From contig PADE01000050.1 in NCBI GenBank assembly GCA_002702965.1, positions 13,756 through 25,513 on the forward strand: DNA of 11,758 nucleotides, written 5' to 3'. Positions 1 to 8,700 of this stretch are shown in pieces. The notes below the pieces were generated by a model. It saw only the letters and a list, made by a program, of their open reading frames with translations, had not been told where the DNA came from and searched no databases. The DNA comes from Planctomycetaceae bacterium. Its GTDB lineage: Bacteria; Planctomycetota; Planctomycetia; Pirellulales; Pirellulaceae. Within the stretch, counting starts at the first letter, position 1. The number at the start of each line of letters is the position of its first letter. A program made the translations under genes and the position numbers.

Positions 1-1269
1 GTCCTACTGTTGGCGACTCCCAGCACGATTCGGGACATCCTGGCGGTCAAACCCCCTCTGCGCAGTGACGCCCAGCGCCGAAAACTCAGGGCTTACTTCA
101 TCGAGTACCATGCTCCGGAGGACATCCAGCAGGCTTTTCACAGCCGAGACGACCTGCGCGATCGCCGGCGAGAGTTCTGGGAATCGGTACCGACGGTAAT
201 GGTGATGCAGGAGATGCCAACTCCCCGCGCCACACACATCCTGGAACGTGGGCAGTACAACAAACCGGGAGCGCGAGTGGAGCCCGGCGTCCCCGCGGTC
301 TTTCCGCCGCTGCCGCAAGGCAGCGCGCGAAATCGATTGGGGTTTGCGCGCTGGCTTGTCGATCCCTCCCATCCACTCACGGCGCGGGTTGCCATCAACC
401 GGTTTTGGCAACTCTACTTTGGAGAGGGGTTGGTCAAGACCGCGGAGGATTTTGGTTCACAGGGCGCACGACCAAGTCATCCGCAGTTGCTGGATTGGTT
501 GGCGACAGAGTTCACTCATCGCGAGTGGGATGTGAAATCTCTGCAACAGCGGATTGTCATGAGTTCAACCTATCGCCAGGCCTCCCATATCACAGCCGAA
601 GGTTTGGCTCGGGATCCGGAAAATCGATGGTTTTCGCGCGGACCCCGGTTCCGTCTTTCCGCCGAGGCGATCCGCGATCAAGCGCTCGCCGTAAGCGGCT
701 TGTTGAATCGTCGCCTGGGCGGTCCGTCGGTGCGGCCTTATCAACCGGCCGGGCTGTGGAAAGAAATTGCCTCCGACACGGACTACCAACAGGCCCATGA
801 TGGCGAGCTATACCGGCGCAGCATGTATACCTATTGGAAGCGAACCGTGGCTCCGCCGACCATGATGACGCTCGATGCTACCGCGCGAGAAGCGTGTACA
901 GTGCAGCGATCGCGAACCAACACGCCGCTGCAATCTTTGGCGTTGATGAACGACATCACGTTTGTCGAAACGGCGCGGGTACTGGCACAGCGTGTGATGC
1001 AACAAGCGGGAGAAAACCCCGAGTCCCGATTGGCGCTTATTTTTCGGCTAGCCACGGCTCGCCCACCCAGTCCGATGGAGCTGCAGGTGTTGGTCGAGGG
1101 GTGGCGCCATTATCTAAACGAGTTTCGGCAGAAACCAGACGATGCCAAGCGACTGGCGACGGCGGGTGAGTTCGTCACCGACGAACGGCTGGACCCCGCG
1201 GAACTTGCCGCCTACACGACGGTGGCTAGCATGATCCTGAATTTGGACGAAGTCGTGACCAAACAATAG
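1..1269 (+). CDS. DUF1553 (PSD1) domain protein, 3' part of gene
   Basis: The reading frame is open from the first base, so this is the C-terminal 422 residues of a longer protein; the TTG at 10 is probably an internal codon. The visible part matches the DUF1553/PSD1 domain of planctomycete proteins. It has the PTVMVMQEMPTPR segment (around nt 196-231), an RGQYNKPG segment with a PAVFPPLP stretch (nt 250-315), the core LGFARWLVDPSHPLTARVAI followed by an NRFWQ-type segment (nt 337-410), and the closing LNLDEVVTKQ just before the stop. Complete members usually carry an N-terminal signal, often a cytochrome c-like PSCyt1 domain, and DUF1549 before this region; those parts lie outside the window. 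The family is thought to act outside the cytoplasm, but its biochemical role is not established. Such genes are usually paired with a DUF1501 gene. The DUF1501 gene here is more than 9 kb downstream, so the direct partner, if any, is probably upstream of the window. Confidence 0.93.
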   Translation, partial: VLLLATPSTIRDILAVKPPLRSDAQRRKLRAYFIEYHAPEDIQQAFHSRDDLRDRRREFWESVPTVMVMQEMPTPRATHILERGQYNKPGARVEPGVPAVFPPLPQGSARNRLGFARWLVDPSHPLTARVAINRFWQLYFGEGLVKTAEDFGSQGARPSHPQLLDWLATEFTHREWDVKSLQQRIVMSSTYRQASHITAEGLARDPENRWFSRGPRFRLSAEAIRDQALAVSGLLNRRLGGPSVRPYQPAGLWKEIASDTDYQQAHDGELYRRSMYTYWKRTVAPPTMMTLDATAREACTVQRSRTNTPLQSLALMNDITFVETARVLAQRVMQQAGENPESRLALIFRLATARPPSPMELQVLVEGWRHYLNEFRQKPDDAKRLATAGEFVTDERLDPAELAAYTTVASMILNLDEVVTKQ

Positions 1270-1293
1270 TCACAACAGGCTGCCCGCCAGCGG

Positions 1294-2568
1294 ATGCATC
1301 GTGACGGTGGGTCCGTGTCGATTGAAAGCAAGTTCGCGATGACAGTCCGTATCCGTAAGATCCGTTGTATTTTGACTGCGCCCGCCGGAATCCGTCTGGT
1401 GATCGTCAAATTGGAGACCAGCGAACCGGGATTGTACGGGTTGGGATGTGCCACGTTTACCCAGCGTCCGCTGGCGGTGGTCGAATCGGTGGAGCAGTAT
1501 CTGGATCCATTCCTGCGGAACCGTGATATCGATGAGATTGAAGATATCTTTTGGTCCGCTCGGATGAGCTCGTATTGGCGGAACGGTCCCGTTTTGAACA
1601 ACGCGTTGTCGGGCGTTGACATGGCGCTCTGGGATTTGAAAGGTAAACGGGCGGCGATGCCCGTCTACGAGCTGTGGGGCGGCAAGTGTCGACAATCCGC
1701 CGACGTTTACGTGCACGCCAGCGGATGCGACATTCCGCAAGTGATCGAACGCGCGCAAGCGTGGATCGAACAAGGTCATCGTCATGTCCGCCTGCAAGTG
1801 GAAGTACCCGGTCAAGCCACCTATGGAACGCCCTCCGACTTGCAACCTGGTCAGAGTGTCGACGGCCCGACGACCCCCCAGAGCTTGTTCGAACCGGCTG
1901 ACTATGTGCGGATCGCAAACCGTTTGTTCGAACAGGCACGTTGCGCACTGGGTGAGGAAATCGAGTTGTTACATGATGTACATGAGCGTGTGCCGGGCCC
2001 TCTGGCGCTGCAGCTTGCCAGGGATCTGGAACCGTATCGTTTGTTTTTCTTCGAGGATCCGTTGCCACCGGAAGAAATCGATCACTTTCGCCTACTCCGC
2101 CACCATTCGGTGATTCCAATTGCGATGGGCGAGCTCTTCAATAATCCAGCGGAGTTTGTACCGCTGATCAAAGAACGCTTGATTGATTACATTCGGATCC
2201 ATCTGTCGCAAATCGGTGGGCTCAGCGCTGGTTTGCGGGTGGCACACCTGTGCGAGTTTTTTGGTGTGGCCACCGCTTGGCATGGTCCTGGAGATACCTC
2301 GCCGGTCGGACACGCCGCCAATTTGGCTCTTGATTTATGTTGCCATAATTTCGGGATTCAGGAATTTACCCCTTTTCAGGAGGCCAGCCTGGAGGTGTTT
2401 CCCGGCGGGCCGGAAATGCGAGCCGGTGCGCTGTGGCCAAACGACAAACCGGGCCTGGGTATTGATATCGACGAACGGGCGGCCGCCCGGTACCCCTTCC
2501 CAGAGCATCCATTCAACGGCGCCTGGCCGGCAATCCGCCGCCGCGATGGCAGCGTGGTGACACCATGA
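1294..2568 (+). CDS. Enolase-superfamily dehydratase, mannonate dehydratase (ManD/RspA)-like
   Basis: Mandelate racemase/muconate lactonizing-type enzyme closest to the ManD/RspA subgroup, which dehydrates sugar acids such as D-mannonate with a Mg ion. The N-terminal capping domain contains TAPAGIRLVIVKLETSEPGL and LGCATFTQRP (residues about 28-60); the C-terminal part is the TIM barrel. Metal ligands are visible as D228 (in HDVHERV), E254 (FFEDP) and E280 (MGELF). Residues matching the ManD active site are R166, Y177 (TYG), H230 and H330 (AWHGPGD). The end (DKPGLGIDIDE, then ARYPFPE) is also typical. Length (424 aa) fits the family. The ATG at 1294 is the first in frame, but similarity to relatives seems to begin at Met16, so the ATG at 1339 is an equally good or better start; neither has a clear ribosome binding site. 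It lies 24 bp after the DUF1553 gene and may be cotranscribed. The exact substrate cannot be read from the sequence; related sugar-acid dehydratases differ by few residues. Confidence 0.9.
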   Translation: MHRDGGSVSIESKFAMTVRIRKIRCILTAPAGIRLVIVKLETSEPGLYGLGCATFTQRPLAVVESVEQYLDPFLRNRDIDEIEDIFWSARMSSYWRNGPVLNNALSGVDMALWDLKGKRAAMPVYELWGGKCRQSADVYVHASGCDIPQVIERAQAWIEQGHRHVRLQVEVPGQATYGTPSDLQPGQSVDGPTTPQSLFEPADYVRIANRLFEQARCALGEEIELLHDVHERVPGPLALQLARDLEPYRLFFFEDPLPPEEIDHFRLLRHHSVIPIAMGELFNNPAEFVPLIKERLIDYIRIHLSQIGGLSAGLRVAHLCEFFGVATAWHGPGDTSPVGHAANLALDLCCHNFGIQEFTPFQEASLEVFPGGPEMRAGALWPNDKPGLGIDIDERAAARYPFPEHPFNGAWPAIRRRDGSVVTP

Positions 2569-2724
2569 GCCGGGTCGCGAGCGGTAGGATGGCTCTGGGA
2601 CGCGCGAGGGACGGCACACGATCCGCACAAAATCGTCCACAGGCCCGCTACACGCCACGTGAACGAAGGCTAGAATGGCGAGCTGTCTAGGGAAGAAGGA
2701 TCTCCTCGAAAACACCCATCGGTT

Positions 2725-5700
2725 ATGCCCGCGTCGGACATCATCATCAAAGGTGCGCGCGAACACAATTTGCGCAATGTCGATCTCGTTCTGCCACGCA
2801 ACCGGTTGATTTGCTTGACGGGCGTTAGTGGATCCGGCAAGAGTTCGCTGGCGTTTGACACGCTGTACGCGGAAGGCCAGCGGCGCTACGTCGAGAGCCT
2901 TTCGAGCTTCGCTCGACAATTCCTGGGCCAGATGCCCAAACCGGAAGTCGATCATATCCAGGGATTGAGTCCGTCGATTTCGATTTCACAGAAGTCGAGT
3001 GGCAAGAATCCCCGTTCGACCGTCGGCACGATCACCGAAATCTACGATTACTTGCGCGTCTTGTTCGCCCGAGTTGGTCAGGGATTTTGCCCCCAGTGTC
3101 GACGAGAGATCACCGCGCAGACGCGCGAGCAAATCATCGCTCGCATTCTCGGTTTTCCCGCGAACGCTCGGTTTCTGGTACTGGCGCCCCTGGTGCGTGC
3201 ACAAAAGGGCGAGTACCGCGAGCTTTTTGAGGATCTGATCAAACAGGGTTTTGTCCGGGCGCGCGTCAACGGAGAAATCTTCGCCCTGTCCGATCCGCCG
3301 CGGCTCGATCGCCGCATGAAGCACTATATCGAAGTTGTCGTCGATCGGTTGGTGGTCAAGCAGGGCTTGCGTCCACGTTTGGCCGAAGCGGTGGAACTCG
3401 GTCTCAAAGTCGGCGGGGGCAGCCTGGTGGTGGCTGTCGAAGACGACGCGGAGCACGCGGACGGCGGTGACGCAGCGACGCGGATGACACCGGGCCGAGG
3501 TTCCGCAAAACGCGGTTCGCATCGGGGTGATATTGTCTTTTCGTGTGACTACGCATGCACCTATTGTGGCATCAGTTTTGCTCCACCCACGCCTCAGCTG
3601 TTCAGTTTCAATAGCCCGCAGGGAATGTGTGTGGACTGCGACGGACTGGGCGAGCTGTTCTCTTTCGATGAGGACCTGCTGGTCCCCAATGGGCAGCGGA
3701 CGTTTAAGCAAGGCGCGTTGCAGACGGTCGGTAAGTGGAGTGAGATCGGCAGATGGCGGCGCCATATTTATCAAGGGGTGGCCAGTACTGTCGAGAGAAA
3801 GCGCGATCTTCCCGAAGGGACCATGTTGGAAACGGCGTGGGATTCTCTGGCCAGCGAACTTCGCGATTTATGGCTGTGGGGCACCGGCGAGGAACATATC
3901 ACCTTTACCTGGCGCAAAGGCACTTCACCGCTGAAGTACGGTGGCACGTTCGATGGCGTGATTCCCGAACTGCAATCCAAGTATCGCACCAGCCGCAGCG
4001 CACCGCAGCGACGGCAACTGGAACATTACATGCGGCAGGTGAAGTGTGTCGAATGCCAGGGCGACCGCTTGAACGATCAGGCGAGATCGATTCATCTCAC
4101 CACGCGGCACGCGGCGTTTGGAGACGCGTCGAGTCTGTCACTCCCGGCTGTATGCCAGCTGCCGGTCAAGCGGGCATACGACTTCTTCCAGGATCTACGG
4201 TTGGATGCGACCGGTGTGCTGATCGCCCAAGAAGCGCTCAAGGAGATCAGGAACCGTCTTGGATTTCTGATGAATGTCGGCCTCGATTACCTGACCCTCA
4301 ACCGCACGGCCCCCACGTTGTCCGGTGGCGAATCGCAGCGGATTCGGTTGGCAGGACAGATTGGGTCGGGCTTGGTGGGAGTGCTCTATATTCTTGACGA
4401 GCCGTCGATTGGTTTGCATCCACGCGACAATGCCCGGTTGCTGGAGACTTTGCAGAAGCTTCGCGACATGGGCAATACGGTCGTCGTCGTCGAGCACGAC
4501 GAAGACACGATTCGGGCGGCGGACCACGTGGTTGATTTTGGTCCGGGACCCGGTGTTCGCGGCGGAGAAGTGGTTGCGGAGGGGCCGCTTACAGAGATTC
4601 TCAAAGCACCGAGAAGTTTAACCGGGCAGTTTCTATCCGGTAAGCGGGAAATCAGCATCCCTGACCGGCATCGTTTCGAGGGGAGTCTCGCGGGCGACGA
4701 TCCCAATGGGCAGCCGGGTGCACCCACGAAAATGCACCGGAAGCTCGCCCCGTCACCGATCCAGTCAATCGGCGACCTCCCGGTGCTCCGGATTCGTGGC
4801 GCGGCGCAGAACAACTTGGCCGAGATCGACGTCGAGATTCCGCTGGGGACTTTTGTCTGCGTTACGGGGGTCAGTGGTTCGGGGAAGAGCTCCCTGGTGA
4901 ATGACATCATCGTGCAGTCACTACACCGTGATCTCAACGGGGGCCTGGCCGCGCCGGGAAAACATACGGCGATCGACGGACTAGATCATCTCGACAAGCT
5001 GATTTCCATCGACCAATCGCCAATCGGCCGTACGCCACGGAGCAACCCTGGAACGTACATCAAAGTCTTCGATGAAATTCGCAAGCTGTACGCGAAGCTG
5101 CCCGAATCCAAGCGTCGCGGCTACGCTCCGGGGCGATTCAGCTTCAACGTGTCGGGTGGGCGCTGCGAAGCTTGCGAGGGGAACGGATCCAATCGGTTGG
5201 AAATGGACTTTCTGGCGGACGTTTGGGTGACGTGTTCGGTCTGCGAAGGACATCGTTACAACCGCGAAACTCTGCAAGTTACCTTCAAAGAGCATTCTAT
5301 CGCGGATGTTCTGGAGATGGATGTTCAGCAATTGTTGGATGTCTTTGAGAATGTCCCGCAGGTCAAGAACAAGTTGCAGACCCTGCACGCGGTTGGCTTG
5401 GACTACCTTAAGTTGGGGCAACCGTCACCCACGCTCAGTGGGGGTGAAGCGCAACGTATTAAGTTGGCTCGTGAACTGGTCAAGAAACCAACGGGGCGGA
5501 CGCTTTACGTCCTCGACGAGCCGACGACCGGACTGCACTTTGCCGACATTCAATTACTGCTCGATGTATTGCACGGATTTGTCAACACTGGCAATACGGT
5601 GGTGGTTGTCGAGCATAATCTGGATGTCATCAAGACGGCCGATTGGATCATCGATCTGGGTCCCGACGGGGGAGACGCGGGTGGGCGGTTGGTCGCTGCC

Positions 5701-5760
5701 GGAACTCCAGTCCACGTCGCGGCGGTTGCCGCGTCCCATACGGGGTGTGGGTTGCAGCGC
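2725..5760 (+). repeat. UvrA unit 1 (canonical copy) of the tandem uvrA
   Basis: First homologous unit within uvrA, residues 1-1012. It has both ABC ATPase cassettes with standard motifs and both Cys4 zinc sites. Its UvrB-binding region (about residues 130-235) includes the usual KGEYRELFEDL-like segment and the SDPPRLDRRMKHYIEVVVDR segment. It ends with the SHTG motif (residues 1004-1007) that normally closes UvrA. By inference this is the half most likely to interact with UvrB and to work like a single-length UvrA. A basic, low-complexity linker (about residues 1013-1046) joins it to unit 2. Confidence 0.9.
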
Positions 5761-8700
5761 ACTCTTTCACCCGATCAATCGCTCCGGACCGGTCGTCATA
5801 CAACACCGGCGCGACGGCGTCGCAATGGCTCGGCGACTACTGGTCGCCGCGGAAGCATTGCCAAGCGGATCACGGTACAGGGTGCCACACAGCACAATTT
5901 GAACTCGGTCGATGCCGAGATACACCGGGACAAGATGACGGTATTCTGTGGTCCGAGTGGTTCGGGAAAGACGTCGCTGGCGATGGACACGATCTACGCC
6001 GAGGGACAACGGCGATACGTCGAGAGCCTCAGTTCTTACGCGAGGCAGTTCGTCAACCAGGTGCAGAAGCCGGCGCTGGATCACATCGAGGGATTATCCC
6101 CGGCGATCGCGATCGAACAAAAAAATCTGGGCCACACGCCGCGCAGTACGGTTGGAACCGTTACAGAGATCTACGATTACCTGCGCATCTTGATGAGTCG
6201 GTTGGGGACGCCCTATTGCCCCGATTGTGATCTCGTTGTCGGCACCCAGACCGGCGACGAGATAATCGACAAGATCATGAACCACGCCGAGGGGACCCGA
6301 CTGTTCCTAATGGCGCCCGTGGAAGTCGATTCGGATCAGCAGACCGATACGTTCTGGAACGAGATGCGAACCGCGGGGTATGTTCGGATTCGTGTGGATG
6401 GTCGGACCTACCCGGTGGAGAACGCTCCCGCGATTGACCGCCGGCAGCAGCAGGACGTGGATGTGGTGATCGATCGTGTGATCGTTCGCGCGAATCAAAG
6501 GTCGCGGATTGCCGACAGTGTCGAAAACGCACTGGCGGTGGGACGCGGTGTGTTGCGCGTCGCGGTTGCCGACGAACGACTTCCAGAACACCGCTGGGAG
6601 GTCGTCTCTCACAGCCAGCACCTGGCGTGCGACCGCTGCGGTCGCAGTTTTGAACGACTCAGCCCACACAATTTCTCGTTCAACAGTCATCTCGGTTGGT
6701 GCCCTTCCTGCGAAGGCCTGGGGACGCAGACGGGGGCCAATCCCAATGCGCTGTTAAACGATGAGAAATGGACATTGGCGGAGGGTGCGGTGCGACTCTG
6801 GCCGGACGTGCGGTTGGATGTTTCTCAGTGGATGCTGAACGGCCTCAGCGAGGCCACCGGGGTGCCCTTGGATGTGCCCTTCCACGACCTCAGCGCACGT
6901 CAGCGCCGGGTAATCATGCACGGCACCGGGAGCCAGTGGCTAGAGGTATACCGCGGCAAACGTGGAGCCCGGGGGCGTAAGTCGGGCGCCAGCCGCAAGT
7001 CGAGGCCGCTGTTTCGCTTTCAATTTAAGGGCCTTTACCCAGCATTGGAGGAGGCCTCGCGACTGTCTCCCGCGTTTCGCACCCGCCTGGAGCAGTTTAT
7101 CGATGAGGTGGCCTGTTCGTCCTGTGCTGGAGCGAGACTCCGGGACGATGCGGCGGCTGCTCGTTTTCGCAAACGCACGATCGACGAGTTGTGTCGACTT
7201 CCCTTGGGCTCCCTGTTGAAAGAACTTCAACGCTGGCGACTCTCGCAACGTGATAGCCGCATCGTCGGAGAAGTCGTGCGCGAGATCAAGAATCGAGTCC
7301 AATTTCTGGTCGACGTTGGCCTCGACTATGTCTCGCTCGCGCGAGGAGCTGCCACGCTGTCCAATGGTGAAGCGCAACGTATTCGCCTAGCCAGTCAGCT
7401 GGGAAGCGGGTTGTGTGGTGTTCTATACGTGCTGGACGAACCGACGATTGGGCTCCATCCCCGCGACAACCACCGACTACTGTCGGCGTTGTACAAGCTC
7501 CGCGACCTGGGTAACACACTCCTGCTGATCGAACACGATCGGGAGGTCATCGAGGGTAGTGATTACCTGTCCGATTTTGGTCCGGGCGCCGGAAAACTGG
7601 GGGGTCATATTGTGGCGACTGGAACGCCGCGACAGCTGGCGCGGAGCCGGAAGTCGGTAACCGGGCCCTACCTGTCGGGTAAGAAGTCGATTTCCGTTCC
7701 CAGCAATCGGCGCAGCGAGTCGTTGGCAGCGGCGGGGCTCGAGCCGGACTGGCTGGGAATTCGAGGGGCCCGGCATAATAATCTGTGCGGCGTGGATGCG
7801 CAAATCCCGCTCGGGATGTTGACCGCGGTGACCGGGCCTAGTGGGAGCGGAAAGAGTTCGCTGATTGACGACATTCTCTACCGGGCCCTGTCGCGTCGAT
7901 TACATCGAGCGAGTCATGTGGCAGGAGCGCATGACGCGATTGAAGGGATCGAGCACATCAACAAGGTGATCCGGGTCGACCAGACGCCGCTGGGCAACTC
8001 GCCGACGTCGAATCCTGCGACCTACACCGGGGTGTTTGAGTTGATCCGGATGTTGTTTGCTCAGTTGCCGCAGTCCAAGCTGCGCGGTTACTCCCCACGG
8101 CGTTTTAGTTTTAACGTTCCGGGTGGGCGCTGCGAGAACTGCGAAGGAAATGGGCAAATCTGTATCGAAATGCACTTTCTTCCGGATGTCTGGGTGGAGT
8201 GCGACAGCTGCCAGGGAAAACGTTACAACCCTGAAACACTCGCGATCCAGTTCCACGGTTCTTCGATCAGCGATGTGCTCGATGCGACTTGCCGCGAAGC
8301 TCTGGTGTTGTTTCAGAATATCCCCAAGATCCGCCGAGTACTGGAGACCCTCTGTGCGGTTGGCCTCGACTACCTGAGATTGGGACAAGCAGCGCCGACG
8401 TTGTCCGGCGGTGAAGCGCAACGTGTCAAGCTGTCGGCAGAGCTTTCTCGTCCCGACACCGGTCGCACGCTTTACTTGCTCGACGAACCCACCACCGGCT
8501 TGCATTTCGATGATCTGCGGAAGCTACTCGACGTTTTGCACCGCCTCATCGATCTGGGGAACACGGTCGTGGTAATCGAACATAATCTGGATGTTATCAA
8601 ACAGGCGGACTGGGTGATCGACTTGGGGCCAGAAGCGGGGAGCGGGGGCGGCCAGATCGTCGCTGCCGGGACGCCCGAGATGATCTGTCGGGAAGCGACC

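Noticed and set aside
1457..2119. Minus-strand open frame of 220 codons opposite the dehydratase gene, and similar long antisense frames (1270-1845, 2335-2955, 2986-3774, 10477-11274)
   Set aside because: All lie opposite strong plus-strand genes with recognised motifs, have compositions rich in Arg/Ser/Pro typical of shadow frames in G+C-rich DNA, and show no family motif.
2618..2636. Inverted repeat ACGAT / ATCGT with a nine-base loop in the gap before uvrA
   Set aside because: A five-base stem with no T run is too weak for a terminator and is expected by chance.
2569..2724. Possible LexA box or promoter upstream of uvrA, including TAGAAT at 2671-2676
   Set aside because: No GTTC-N7-GTTC or CGAAC-type palindrome is present, and TAGAAT has no reasonable -35 element at the right distance. 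The SOS box of this organism is unknown, so regulation cannot be excluded.
5443..8424. Identical 15-mer GGTGAAGCGCAACGT at three ABC signature sites (5443, 7366, 8410), as a possible recombination or gene-conversion tract
   Set aside because: It encodes the invariant GEAQR, and the flanking bases differ between sites; identical codon choice over five conserved residues is easily chance.
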